NCBI GenBank assembly: GCA_016806645.1
Contig: JACSYO010002166.1
Location: 2,756,496-2,820,495 of the forward strand
Length of the DNA: 64,000 nt
From: Ophiodon elongatus
Taxonomy: Eukaryota > Chordata > Actinopteri > Perciformes > Hexagrammidae
Direction: 5' to 3'
The notes below the pieces were generated by a model that was not told the DNA's origin, made no database searches, and was given only the letters and a program-made list of their open reading frames with translations. A program made the position numbers and the translations under genes. Positions within the stretch are counted from its first letter, which is position 1. Each line of letters starts with the position of its first letter. Below are positions 1-13,500 of this stretch, in pieces.

Positions 1-3000
1 AAAGGCAGGTGTGCATGAGGTGATCAATACATCTTACATTTGGAGCAAAGAGTTTGAAGGTAATTCTGTCGAATGAGATTACTATACAATGATAATGTGA
101 CTTTGACAACCCAAAGTCTGATTATCTTTTTAGTAAAATTGAGCAAAAACTTAAACCACCCACATGATCCTTTAATACTTGTTAGCATTCAAGCAGCCTC
201 AATGAGATTATCCTTCTTGAATGTCTTCGCCTCTGCCTGCAGGTTGAAAAAGGATTGGACTCCCACCTAATCCAGAGAGTTTAAACTCTAGTTCACTCTA
301 GTGTCCGTTTGATACTTGTTCTCACATCTACAGCGAGCATGTGTGTATTACCATGACTGATTGGAGAAGAAAGTAGAGATAGACAGGAGCAATGAATTGA
401 TGTGTGGGCTACACACAGAATAGGATTGTTTTCTAGTCTGGTTGTCGATGCAGCACACTGATGCATATTGATCAGGTTGCGAGAGTGTTCTGTTCTCTGA
501 ATCATTGTGTTTCCATCTCTCCATGGTCAGAGCCTCATCATCAACATGGTGTTATTACTGGATGATATGGCTCCCTTAATTTCCTGTTTCAGCCACAGCC
601 GCATAGGGAGAAAAAAGTATTTTTTTCTCGTGTGTAGTACATGGTTGGGTGGATGGATGACTCTGTGTGAGACGGCACAATATGATCTGTCTTCACAAAG
701 AAATGCAATAAATGAGCTGGTATTTACAGGCAGCTGGAGAAATGAAAAACATTGTTGATGTGAGGGAAGATTTGTATTTCTACCATTCTTCAATAACTAA
801 ATATCTTTTCCCACGTAAATCTGCCCAATAGTCTTTTCTTATTTATCGATTTCAGGCTAGGAACAATTTTCTCACTCAAGGATTGTATTTTCTATTTTTC
901 TAACTCTTTATTATCTTGGGTTTTCAGCTTTCTTAGAGAGTTACCTGGTTTAAATTCTTTAACCTTTGCAACAACAAGTGAACCTGTTTTACACAAGAGC
1001 TGTGAAACACACTCAGTGAAGAGTGAGTTCCCATAACACCAGCTTGTTTTATGAGAAAGCTGTCCAGCCAATGGGGCAAATCAGAGGCGCTGCTCAACAA
1101 CAGCTTGTTTATTTTTCCAGGTGACAGACAGACAAAAGGGTTAAGGTGAAAGAGAAATGGACAGCTTATTGTAATGCAAGAAGATTGCTTGAGAGAACAA
1201 AAGAGAACCAGAGGGGAATAGGGCCAGAGATGGCTTAGTTGACTGTAATCACTGAGCTGCATCGCAGGTGCACGATCCCCAATGATAACACATTAATGTG
1301 TATTGATTGTGTGACACAGTTTGTCTCACACAAGCTCTCACACTTGCATGCCTCTCTGTTTGCCTGCTTTTATTGTGAAAGGGAACTGACACGGTTTGGC
1401 AGATTGATTTATAGGGTAATTCAAGAGGGTGAATTCAAACGACTTTGGTCGAAATTTCTACTTATCCAACAGCTCAGTTCATGACAGGATACCTCTAAAA
1501 GTAATGAATATATTCACATGTTCAGGGGGAAATATGAGAATGTAAGCAGTGATACTGCAGGTGTCCTTTTGGGTAGTAGTACGTTTATTGATTCTACTTG
1601 AAGGTATGGAAAAGCAAATCCACATTGTACAATGAGTTGTAAATCAAACAAAGTCGTTCTATTCTTAAATCCACTCTTAGCCTAGTTCCAGACCTGTGAA
1701 TTGCAGCACCACATCTCAGATTTTTCAGCAAGATAGTTAAAATGGTGTTGGACCCAATGACAGATGGTTCTGCTGGTTTGGAGAAACAGTAGACCAATCA
1801 GAGCTGAGGCAGGATTAAGAACGCTAGCAGCCCTGTGAGGCTCTCATTACGCAAACAATTATTGGAAAGATGATGAACAACAACTTTTCTCTTCTCTTCT
1901 AGAGCTTTCAACTATGTAACATGCTTCTCAGCAGATGGAGCAGATGGAGCTTTCTCAGTAGTCTTTGAATAGTTACGTTATATGATGAAATGTACTTTTT
2001 TCATCATGTCATTTTCATTCTTGGAAACAGCAGTTGACAAAACAACCTAAAAGACTATTCATTAGCTGTTCTGGACATTTCTATCACTTCATATGATCTC
2101 CATCAGCAGGTGAAACAATTATGATTTAGAATATTTAAAATGTCTAATAATTTCAAAAATGTTGAAGGTATTTGCTGGGCAAGAGAAAAAGCCACTCTTG
2201 TTATCTACATGCTATGTTAACATGCACATGGGCAACTATTGGATGTTGGCATGTTTGAGCACTCTCACTCCGTGTGCAGAGAAAGCCCTCACCTCGCCCC
2301 GGCAGATGGCTTGTTTGATGGGCCTGGAAGAACATCATGTACCGCCTGCCTCAAAAACATCATCCTCTGGGATTCAACTTTCCAGTTCCTCTAAGGTGAC
2401 CCTATAGTCTTTTCGCCTGTAGCTACTTTCTGCAGTCACCTTGCTGTTTCATGTCAACTCCACTGGAACTCAACTTATGTTTGTCAGCCTACAGATCACA
2501 GAGCACTAGTTTCAACCTCGTTTCCTTTCCCTGGGGTGTTGGAGTGCTCCCCAGATAACGCCTTCCTGGGCTCTACCCTTTGCATTTGTGTTGCAGCCAG
2601 ATTTCTGCATGCCTTTTACAGGGATGTTGTGCTTTCAGACACCTTTTATCACTCAACTGGAAAATATCTAGGTTGATTGCACATCCAAGCACATTTAACT
2701 TTTGGAAATACATCTTGGAATTTTTTCAAAAGCTTCACTCAGAAATGTTGACACACATTTTGAAAACAAAATCTACAGGCAGTAACGTTATTGAACAAAG
2801 GTTCGTAATGTTAAGCTTCAAAGGATTTAAAATGTTTGTATCAATCTGAAATAAACATTTTATGGGTGTGTTACTCATATTTATCTTCACTTTATGTAGA
2901 TTATTACACAGCAAGAAAATAAAGGCGAGAGTATGAAGGTGAGATCCTCAGTGTCTATGTTTTTTTTTTTTTTAAAGATCTTTCATCCATTACCGATCAT

Positions 3001-4368
3001 AATGGCTGATGCCAGACAAGTCACTTCTAATCCACAACTTCATTAACACACAATTACGGCAACCATTGAGCTCTGACACAGACATAATGGCTATTGATTG
3101 GCTGACTTGTTACACTTTGTTTCAATGAACTCATACCAGCATCCTCACCTCTCACACCTGTCTCGCTGAAGCAATTAACGACCTTTTTCCAGAATCAGTA
3201 CATTCCCTTTGGCTCTGGTGTCTGACCTCCTCATTTATTTCAGCACCAGAAAAAATAAGACACTCACTGACCATGGTTCACAGAGCGGAGCGAGGGCTGT
3301 TAGGTCTGAAATATACTTTGAAGGGCTGGTTATGCTTGTAAAGTCAGTTAAATGGGACTTTATTTTGATTTATTTGGCAATCTTAAAATTAAGAGAAAAT
3401 ATTTTGCATGTGTTTTTGACCTTTTGAATTGATTTATTCAAAACTGCATTTGTGGTTTAATTGAAAACATTGAATGTAACTACACAGTCATTGAAATAGG
3501 CACTTTAAGGTTAATGGCAATCCAGATATTAGACATTTGCTAAAAACTTTGATTTAGATTTTCTTTTCTGTTAAAGTCTAGATGCAGGTAGAGAATAAAA
3601 ACATTTAGAGTTTGTGAAAAGGTTTTTGTGAGAGCCATAAATGTTTTCAACTTAAATTCTCTCATCAGTCTAGCCTGGATTGTGGTAGGTCAGGAGGGCC
3701 TGGCTTTCAAGAAGAGCCCTCAGGTTTTTTCATCTCTTTCTCAGAAAGCACACACATGCATACAAATGTGAATACAGGCGGCACATTTAACGCTCACACT
3801 GCATGAAGTTGCAGCGGTATGGTATGGTTTGGGATTTCCGTCTTTGAAGTAATGCAGATTTGTATGAAGTGCACATTGATTGTTTCAAATCAGGTTTTTA
3901 ATCAGGCCTGTACCGGATCGGCGTTGAATGAAATAGTATTCTCTGACTGAATCATTGTTGCCCAGCTAAGCCTTTGTGAACTCTGACTGGGTGTGTGGTT
4001 ATAGTATGATATTTCCACAGATATTTCTTGCCTTTTGCCCGTAAGGGCTCGAGACAAAGGCATTTCAGAGATTACAGGCATGAAGAAAAGCCTGATCTGT
4101 CAGATGATTATGGAACATTGGAAGGAACTGTAATCACGCATGTGTATTCCCCACCTGCCTGCACACATATGCATGCACGAAACGTACAAAGGGTTTGAAT
4201 ATTGTTTATACGTGTGATACAAGGGGAAGAACAAACACAAACACACATTTGAATCATCGCAGCATCGTAACAGTTGTTTGAAACAAAAAAATGCTTTGGG
4301 TTACAGTTATATTGTTACTTTTTTGACAAGGGTTCTCATATCTTTCTGTTTTAATGTAAAGTTAAAGC
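1..4368. other. Non-coding, no gene recognised
   Basis: AT-rich DNA with only short chance reading frames on both strands. There is a poly-T run near 2958. No protein motif, RNA gene or known repeat stands out. Confidence 0.5.
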
Positions 4369-4625
4369 AGTAGCTGGTTAGCTTAGATTGAAGACTGGAA
4401 ACAGGGGGAAACCACTAGCCTGGTACTCGGGGTCGACACACAACCCCCTGTGAAACACATTCTAGACGTTGGTTAAACAAACAAGATATAATGTGTTATA
4501 TAACTGTTCAGTTGGTTTAGAGGTGCTGGTTGGCAGAATGTATTACTTTTGTACTTTTGTGTAAGATAGCTTGAGCCACTATTTCAAAAGCAATTTTTTG
4601 AGCAGTATTTAAATGTTAAACTCTG
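4369..4625 (+). repeat. Interspersed teleost repeat fragment ("AGCTGGTTAGCTTAG" family)
   Basis: Contains the stretches GTAGCTGGTTAGCTTAG and AGACTGGAAACAGGGGGAAA, which I know as a very common repeat in ray-finned fish genomes. A second, shorter copy lies at 57877-58015. I cannot name its class with certainty. Confidence 0.55.
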
Positions 4626-4669
4626 AATAGCTAGCCTTTGAAGAGTGTACACCACAAGATAGATACTAC

Positions 4670-5117
4670 CAGTGGCAGCTGGCCAATAGAGGGCCATGGG
4701 GCCTGGCCCCACTTTGTGCCACAAATCTTTTTTTATTATAAATTATTATAATAATAATAATAAATTATACAAATTGTCAATATTTGTGTTTTTGAAATAT
4801 GGAAAATACCCAGTAATATTTGTAAAATAGGATATCTGCGCAAAATATATGCTTTTCCTGCACGTCCTCTCCGCCTATCTGCGTGTCTCAACTGACGAGA
4901 ACGCGCAGCTTGGGGCCAAATCGGTTTGGCCCAAAAGAGGCGGGTCTAAGAAGCAGTTTAGCCAATTACTGATTAAATATATAAATGAGTGACATACCAT
5001 TTAGCCAATCAGCGTCCTAAAATAGATTCAGCTTGGGGCCAAAGTCGTTTGGCCCCAAGCTGCACGTTCTCGTCAGGGCTAGTCTCGCGAGGCGCCATTT
5101 TAACGACATGACAATGG

Positions 5118-5150
<33 letters not shown>

Positions 5151-5175
5151 CTCTTCCAAGAAGACCCAACCCTAA
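4670..5175 (+). mobile_element. Left part of an hAT-like DNA transposon, interrupted
   Basis: It begins with CAGTGGCAGCTGG, like the terminal inverted repeat of teleost hAT elements, followed by the usual GGGCC-rich head. Further in is a CpG-rich segment leading to ATG at 5108 and an in-frame Met at 5114. These open a short frame, M-T-M-A followed by (ST) repeats and T-L-P-R-R-P-N-P-K, encoded by five GAGCAC units (5119-5150). The frame runs into the head of a Harbinger-like element at about 5176. I infer that this is the start of an hAT transposase ORF disrupted by a later insertion. No right end was found. Confidence 0.45.
4892..5076. repeat. 29-bp inverted repeat pair with internal perfect palindrome
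   Basis: Arms 4892-4920 and 5048-5076 are reverse complements over 29 bp with one mismatch and are separated by 127 bp. The right arm overlaps a smaller perfect palindrome, 15-bp arms 5029-5043 and 5048-5062 around the loop GTCG. The key core is CAGCTTGGGGCCAAA. This could be the terminal repeats of a small MITE, or sub-terminal repeats of the surrounding hAT-like element. Confidence 0.6.
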
Positions 5176-5430
5176 AGGTGCGTTCACACCAAGTTTACTC
5201 GCCGGACTATTTGTGGTTATTTCGCGTCATTCGCTTTTTACATTTTTCGCGCTAGACGCGCCGCCGGAGAGGGGGCATGGCTTATCTCCGCTGGAGAGGG
5301 GGCGTGGCTTATCTCCGTGGAAGTAGTTAATTTTCGCCATCACCATGGAAGAAATAACCACTATTTATGCTTTGTACATGTTGTGGAAGTCCCACAAAAA
5401 ACATGTCTGTCAGAAAAACATGCAGGTTTC
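5176..5430 (+). mobile_element. PIF-Harbinger-like transposon head with truncated transposase start
   Basis: It opens with AGGTGCGTTCACACC after a TAA, the head seen in teleost Harbinger elements, which duplicate a 3-bp TWA target. CpG-rich subterminal sequence follows. At 5345 an ATG begins the frame MEEITTIYALYMLWKSHKKH, which resembles the start of HARBI1-like nuclease proteins, but it soon loses similarity and stops. No right terminus is visible, so the element is truncated. A related head lies at 44874. Confidence 0.5.
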
Positions 5431-5507
5431 CTCACCACACTGATTGGGTGTTTCCCCAACAAACAAGGTTCATAGGGGCATCTTAATATATAAACATGTT
5501 CTATTAG

Positions 5508-5510
<3 letters not shown>

Positions 5511-5548
<38 letters not shown>
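5511..5548. repeat. (AT)n microsatellite
   Basis: Pure AT dinucleotide run of about 38 bp. Confidence 0.95.
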
Positions 5549-5553
<5 letters not shown>

Positions 5554-5596
5554 TACTGAATTGTATGAATAAGATGTCCTTATTATGTCAAAGTGT

Positions 5597-5683
5597 TGGA
5601 ATAAATGTTAAATATTTAACTGCAAAGTAGTAATGCGTGCTGGAATAAATGTTAAATATTTAACTGCAAAGTACTAATGCGTG
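5597..5683. repeat. 44-bp tandem duplication
   Basis: Units 5597-5640 and 5641-5683 are nearly identical and start with TGGAATAAATGTTAAATATT. Only one internal base differs (GTAGTAATG versus GTACTAATG), so the duplication is young. Confidence 0.9.
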
Positions 5684-5689
5684 TTTGAT

Positions 5690-7181
5690 ACCTTTTTTTG
5701 CATTGAATCATACTGAGATGTTTGCTGAAATTGATTGGATGGCACTACCAAAAAAAATTCCACCAGCCACTACAATTATACCTTTTGCTAGCTGACTTGC
5801 CCATGCATGGCTGACAGATACAGACCAGCACATGCACCCACAAACAGCCTCTTGAACATAACGTAATCCCTTTTGACAACCCCAACTATTGCACAGTGAG
5901 ATATGTACAGGGTCAGGGTAAACTCTCTGCTCTGTAAGTTACTTCATACAGTACCTGCTGTCATGGGTTTGTGAGCTGGAAGGGATTGACATTCTGCAAC
6001 TATAGCTGTCATCTGGTTTGTTGTTCTCGGGTTGTAATGAAGGAGACAAGTTGAGGTATACGGCTCGTCCAGGAGTTAAGGTTCTTGTTGCAAAGTGGAC
6101 ATATTTCTTCTGTTGCTACAGTGAGAGAGGGGCTCACTCTTATAGATAAAGTCTGCAGGCTCTTCGAACACTGTGGGGGACAATTCAACAATAAAACTGG
6201 ATCCCTTCTGTGTAGGGGTTAGACCTTTGTCCTTTTCTGTCTTTACCTCCTTTTATCTAATATAAAAAAGAAGGAAAGGGGAATGAAAAGGCCTGTCATA
6301 GCTGCAGCCGTCAGTACATTAAAGATGGACAGCGATCGTGGGAGGAAAGTGTCTCCGACTTAAGAGAGGATCTACATTAAGAATCAGATTTAAACATTAC
6401 AAAGATACAATTCTATGTTGATTCATTTTTAGTTTGAGTTTTAATAGAATAGTATATTAACTCAGATTACAAAAGAGTAGCAATGGTGTCATTTAAATAT
6501 TATTTGCTTTGTATAACAGTTTGATTGATTGATTGATTGTTTCACAACCCTCAGTTCAGTTAAGTGTTTAGTTCCCACGCATAATTGTTGTTTCTTGTTT
6601 GCTAACTGGAATTATGTCTTTAACGAATGGGACGAAACCCTAGCAATTTTATGTAAGCCCTGAGATCACAACAATATATGTTTTTATCGCTTTATCTAAG
6701 ACACATTTAATCAAATCTCATGAAAGGACTTTTCTATCTCTTCAGGTGTGCAGACAAAAACTAGTTATTTAAAGAACAAGAAAAATATATTTTGAATCAC
6801 AATGGGAAGTATTTGTGGAAAAAATAAAGGTTAAATTAAATATATTAAAAAGAAGAGAACTGCATCAATTTTGCATTAAACTCCATGAACATTTTCGGAC
6901 TCACAATGGACAGTTAAAAAAAGAAGGATGGAGAAGTAATAGATATCATCTATATTACCCACAATGCAACTCAACCACTGACCGTTGAGCTGGAGAATTC
7001 AGAGGTTTGTTACTGTGCGCTAGTTGCAGCTAATATAACCTCGAACCGCTAGCCTCAAGCAGATATGAGCGTTCTAAATCAAATACTAATATACTGCATA
7101 CATTTTCAGTATGTGCTTAAGTATGCTATTACCTGCAGACTGTACACACTGAAGTAAACTCAAGCAGTAAGTCTTCTCTGC
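5690..7181. other. Non-coding, no gene recognised
   Basis: AT-rich with only short frames. A small GATT run lies near 6522. Nothing else stands out. Confidence 0.45.
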
Positions 7182-7577
7182 ATCACATACTGTATGGCTC
7201 ATTAACTGTATGGATCACATGACTGTAAGGATCACATACTGTATGGCTCATTAACTGTATGGATCACATGACTGTAAGGATCACTAACTGTATGGATCAC
7301 TAACTGTATGGATCACTAACTGTAAGGATCACTAACTGTATGGATCACTAACTGTATGGATCACATGACTGTAAGGCTCACTAACTGTATGGATCACTAA
7401 CTGTATGGATCACATGACTATGGATCACATGACTGTAAGGCTCACTAACTGTATGGATCACTAACTGTATGGATCACATGACTGTAAGGCTCACTAACTG
7501 TATGGATCACTAACTGTATGGATCACATGACTGTATGGATCACTAACTGTATGGATCACATGACTGTACGGATCACA
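7182..7577. repeat. Minisatellite of mixed 16/17-bp units
   Basis: About 23 tandem units built from two alternating types, ATCACTAACTGTATGG (16 bp) and ATCACATGACTGTATGG (17 bp). Variants carry TGTAAGG or GGCTC. Blocks of several units are themselves repeated, so the array has a higher-order pattern. It encodes no sensible protein. Confidence 0.95.
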
Positions 7578-10500
7578 ATGTTACCGGTCCAAGCCACAGT
7601 TGAATGATGATTTTATATCACAAATTTAAGTCAACATTAGCTCTTCCACACGTCATATTTTACGATATTATTTTAAGGCAAATTTATATTTATTAAAGAT
7701 TTTAGTGTTAAATATGTTTTCTACAGTACAATAGATATGTGAGCTCCTGCTCTCCTCCTCTTAACTGTACTTTCACGTTACTGCTCATTCATGTCACGCT
7801 TGTGATGGTATAGCTGCTGCGCTGATGTGAAACATAAGACCTTGTTGAGGGTTATGCTACCATAAAAGAAAAAAAGCAGGACTCTAAGGCGGACTTATAC
7901 GGTGGATGTTTTGGATGCTATCTCTTATCTCTCTGTATTCAATATTCAAAGGCCACAGCGGCATAAAGGTGTGAAACTAGTGAATTATGACAGTAGCTTT
8001 TAAAAAAGGTCTGCTGTCTGGCGTCTTCACCTTGCTTTCACACACCACATTTCCTCAGAGATAAAATCCTACTGAAAAGCTTCTGAAATAAAATAATGCG
8101 CCGTCCTTCTGTCAGTCAGTGGTTGCTCTGACCCTCTCTTCTATATGTCAGACCGGCTTTTCTCTCGCTCTGTCCTATTCACGGTGGTTTATTCTATCTC
8201 CTCCTCACTCTAGCCTCCGCGTTCGCTCTCGCTCTCAGCTCAGTTCCTCTCTGCTGCCGAGTTACTCGGGTCAGAAAATGAGCCAGCTGTCCGGGCTAAT
8301 CTGAGGAATACAGGCGGCTGGAGATGGAGACAGAGGTTGACAGAAAGGCCAGCTTTCCACATCGATAAAAGGCTGTGCTTGTGCCTCAAATCAGATACCC
8401 TCTAACTTGACCTATAAATGTACCTGAACGCCACAGAGAAAAGAAGTGCATCTTCATGTCTGGAGAGGCTCCACCGCCAGACATGAAGTTCAAAATTACC
8501 CTGCAGAAGGTAGAAATTTGAATTTGACATCAGGACCTCAGATTGATGGAAAAGATGATGATTCGTATTGACAGTTTTGAGGAGAGAAAATAGAAACCAT
8601 CAACAGGGGAATAATACTTTGAAGCATTTTCGCATTAATCATCTGCTTCTAATAAACAGCTTTTTGAATGAGTAATTACATAATTGCATGTTGCTCTATG
8701 TGTGGGAGTTGTAGACGACTAATTTGGGTTTTGTTAATTCATGCTTAAAACCTTTTATCACTGCGATGAACATTTTTCAGGCTCTGCTTCTCAGCTCAAG
8801 GCGCAGATTCAGACATTTAAATATTATTCCTGCCAGGTATGGATTCGCATAATTAGAAATTATTGGGTATTTCAAATAATGCAGAAAAACCAGACTTCTC
8901 TTCTTGCCATTCCACACTAATTAGTCCCAGTTATTTTGCAGGCATTATAGAAAGTTTGGAAATGACTTAACCATTATATCTCGCCCCATGGTTGCATGGC
9001 AGCACTTTACAAAGATAGGAAATGGGAAGGAAATTAAATTTCTGGCGAAGATAGGCTCATGCCCCTTAGGAAGAACAATGATGGCTGCCTGTGTGCTTTT
9101 TTGTGAGTGTGTGAGGACAACTAAGCTGGAAGAGAACTCCAGATTTTTCGAAATATTTCTGTTTTAATTAAAGTTGACTGCAGAGAAAACAAAACATGCG
9201 TGACTAATAACATATATGTATTCTTATATACTACAATCATGGGGATATGTACTGTCGTGTGTGTGTGTGTGTGTGTGTCTGTGACAGTGTAAGAAGCCCA
9301 AGGATGCTTTTTTGGGTTATTCACCAAGTGAGCACCTTTTAAAGGAACAATTTGGCCATCTTTGATTGCTGTATCCAGTTATACTAATACATGATTCTAA
9401 GAACACTCCATAAAGCTACTAACATGAATATAGAGACTCATAGTCATATTTTAAAGATAAATCTATAATTAACGCATCTATAATTAATGAAGTTGAAATG
9501 TAAAGTTGTCAGTTTCTAACAGCTATGCACATGCAGTACCTTACATTCTAACTCGATTGCAGATAGCCATCTTGTTAACTCTTAAAATATACTTCTAGGA
9601 AATGTTGTGAGTTTTAGAGACAAAACTGCTGCAGTAGGTCTGAAAAACAGGACATTTTGATTCCTGGAGGAGCAGGAGCTATAAAGTATTTATTGAAGCT
9701 GTCACTGGACAGCGTAGGAGGATCACTGTGGTTAGGTCATCCGCAGTAGCAGCGCACCACTGATGGCATATCTCCTATTGTAACTGAATGTGAGCAACTG
9801 AGGCAACTACTGCCAGTGTTCATAAAGAGTACAGTGAAGACAGACAAATAAGGATTCTTCAATTGTTTTAGGAAATATGTTACATATACAGGCAGCATAG
9901 TAGGGGGAGTTAATGTAATACAATCATCTTTGTAAAAATACTGCCAGGTTTTATGTTGAGATCATGTTGTCATTGTACCTTTTGATCTAAGGATCTGTCT
10001 GTCCTCACATCAAAAGGTTAATTAAATTGACTCTGAATAATTAATTAAATTAATTAAACATTAGTTTCTTAATTTATTCTTATTTTTGTGAAATAAGAAT
10101 CACAGGGCAGATGTCTCCTTTTCATAATTTCTGTTCATTAATTAAAGAAAAAAGTCAGCTATGTATTTGTTTTACTGCAGCCCCGGGTGTTCGCTTTTTA
10201 TTATTGTGTGAGCAGTAAGTTAAGGGTGTTTTAGTGTGGTTGTTCATATAACGCACCTACCTGGAGGTTGTAGTTGAAATGGCAGGTCTTCCAGCGGCTT
10301 CATAGCAGAAAAATAACAGAATATTAAAAGAATAAAAAATATTGTTAAAAATGAATTGGAGGATTCATTCATTTGCTTCATTGCTCTGTGGATGCACAGA
10401 CTTTTAAAACACCGGCTTTAAATAATTCGAACAATAAATTCTTCATTAAGAATTAGAAAGATTAGGTGATTGCTATGTCTCATTCCATTTGGGTTCAACT

Positions 10501-13500
10501 GTGGTTCATCTGCTCTAACCTAGATAGATCACTGACTGAAACAGACAACCACTGGGCTGTGTTTGTGTCTTTCCCTCCTCCTTCCCCCTTTCTCTCTCTT
10601 CTCCCCTGCATTTTCTCTGCCAGGAGCTCCTCACAAACACAGACACACGGAAAGCGTGAGCAGATAGGCCACTGTGGTGAAGCGAACCATGCAGGTGAAG
10701 TGAAGGATACTCAAGTTGACTGCAACTACGCCTGTTACGGTACATGCAATATAATATTTGCGAGTAAAAAGCCAATACTTAACTCAATACATCTGCAAAC
10801 GGCAAAAACGTGAATGTTCTCCCTAGAGGCAGTGTTTGTATTTTTTATTTTTTGGACTCTGTGAAGAGGACCCACTCCCTATGTAGTTATGTAGAGCTCA
10901 TTCTAAGGTAACGAAAACATAATTCTTTGTTTCAGGTGATTAATGAAATCCTAATTATATTCCATTTCTGCTACTAGATTATCCTAAATCCTACTCACGG
11001 TTCCTTTAAGAGATTAGAGTAATTTGATATTGAGAATACAACAATCTAATGATGTATAGAAACTGAAAGTCCTAAAATATTTGAACTAATCTCACTAGAG
11101 TAAAGGATGAAATCCAACAAAAAAGATATCTTAATGATGTTATTTGAGCATGAGAAAATGTTTTCATGCACAACATGCATGGCGTTTCCCCAATATTTCT
11201 TGAACACATTGATGAGGGAGGTGTAGGTGGAACAGAAAAACATAACGGATGACGACCAACAAATTTCAGTAAAGTTGCAGCTTGGTTTTAGAGCATCGTT
11301 GGTAGCTGTCAACCAAAATCTTTCTCAGGCATGGAATCAGCCTGTAATTATTCAGAGCCTCAAACCAAATACGGCTCTCAATTTAAATCAAAATGTTTTA
11401 CTGTTAGGCATCACAAATACCTGAACTACACACCATACTTCACTGATTCCAGTTTCCTGCTTCTGGGTTTATTTGATTATTTTTCAGACGTCCAAACAAG
11501 CAAAAACATCTTACAGTGAAAACTGGTAAGAGTGAGTCCTGCATTGCTGGAAGGTAACAAGAGAGAGGTGGTTTGAGACATACTCATTTTGTACACCAGT
11601 TTACTCACTTCTGAATTCTGCCCCTACAGCTATTTATCATGGTTTTAGTCTTCCGCCTGCCAACCAAGCTCTGCTTGCTTGGTTAACCTTCAGTCCAATG
11701 TGTAGCTTTTTGTGGAATCAGCAGATACTCAGTGCTTTCCCCGTACTCACCGACTTTAACTCTTTCCTTTATCCTGCCTCACCATCCTGTCAAGATCCAA
11801 GCCTCAGTCCGGGTTGTAGGTTGCACAACAGGCATGAAGGTCGCTGGTAAACTTACAGTAATGATGACCTTGCAGTATACTTTACATCACACCTTCATGC
11901 ACCCTGGGATATTAATTTAGTTAACTTGATTGATTACTTCAGTTTATGTTGTGAGGGTGATTTTATTTATCCTTCAGTAAGTCTCATTCATTGTCTAATT
12001 GGAGTAAAATTTTTCACCGTTTCTGGATGAAAAATTATCCTTTTTTTGTCTTGCAGTAGTACTGCTGTTGTATAATTAATTCCATTCTGATTTCAATGGA
12101 GGCAGCATGTTATTCATTTCATTGCCACTTTGATGATATTTGCTTTGTGCCTTAACAGTACGTATGTCATGAAATATAAAATATTCATGTGGCCTCTTAA
12201 ATCATTTATATCCTATGTTTGTGATCATGTATGTTGAGTTAGCAAAGGTGTTTTGATGAGTGTGTGTGTGGCATATGTAGAGGACACTGAATAGTGATGC
12301 ATTTTAGATGCATGGACAGAGTGCAGTCTAAGTGACTGCGTGTAAGTGGATAGAAGCTTGTCAGATTGCATATGTGCTTGTTATTTAAAATGTGAACCCA
12401 TCGTGGACAGCACTCCATTTCAGTTTGAGAACGATTGCATAATTTATATACTGTGTCCTCTCTTTCTAGCTCTTTTTCTGAGACAACCTAAGAAAGGAAC
12501 GTTTGACAGTGTGTGTCTCACAGGACGTTGATATTTGAGCTTTTGATAGTCAGGTTAACGACAACTTAACCTTTGAAAAAATGATATATAAGATCCATAC
12601 TTTTTGTTAGTTCTCGATTGCCTCAACTTGATTTTTTTTAAAATGTGTTATTAATATGCATATATAACACCATTTTGACATTCCGCTACATTGGTGATCA
12701 ATATTTCTTCAACTAAACTACATAGATGAATGAGGTGTGACTGAGGTGCAACAATCATTCATTAGTATCAGCACAGAAAGAAACCCCATGGGAATTAGTT
12801 TTATTTAAAAGCAGTTGATATTGAGTTGAAATATCTGTTGGGCTTGATCATTTAACCTGGTAATGTGATGTAAATGTTAAAGTGGCACCTTATTTTCATT
12901 TGGCCTGACTTGGTTACCAGTGCCTGTTAGGCTACTTTGGTTTAATGGAGAATGGATTGAGAAGTGACAGCCAATCTCATGAGGTTAAGTGCATCATGAC
13001 CTTTTGGTTTCAATGTTCAACACAGCTTAACTTTATCTGAAGCCATCTTCTATCCACGCTGATCCGGAGTAACATAACTACTTTTGGCTTCTTCTTGTAC
13101 ATTATTTGGGGGGCATTTTAGCCTTTTTTTTTGAGAATACACTTGGGAGGGAGACACGTGATGCCTGATTTGAAGCTAGAGATGCAAGATGCAGCAATTG
13201 CTTGGCTTAAACCAACTCAGCTGTCAGGACGCTTCTTTTGTGTCTTACCTCGGGACTTTTGCAGATATTCCTTTAGTCTTTTCAGTTTCTTCACTGCATG
13301 CTAATGAGTTCAGACACATTTGTTCACCTCAGTGATTCCCAAAGGCATAAATCAATAGCTGATGGGCTAATTGTGGTATCTTTAACACTGTATCCTGAAT
13401 AATTAGGTTTTATTTGTCTAACACTGTTAAATGTGACCCACCTTTAAATTCGGAGAGAACATTTATTTTATCACACTGCGAGGGTACTGTGGCCTCTCTT

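Noticed and set aside
7182..7577. Possible CRISPR-like array
   Set aside because: Units are directly abutting with no unique spacers, in a eukaryotic genome; it is a minisatellite.
10466..10813. 115-codon plus-strand frame
   Set aside because: No motif and no supporting splice sites; its middle is a pyrimidine-rich stretch.
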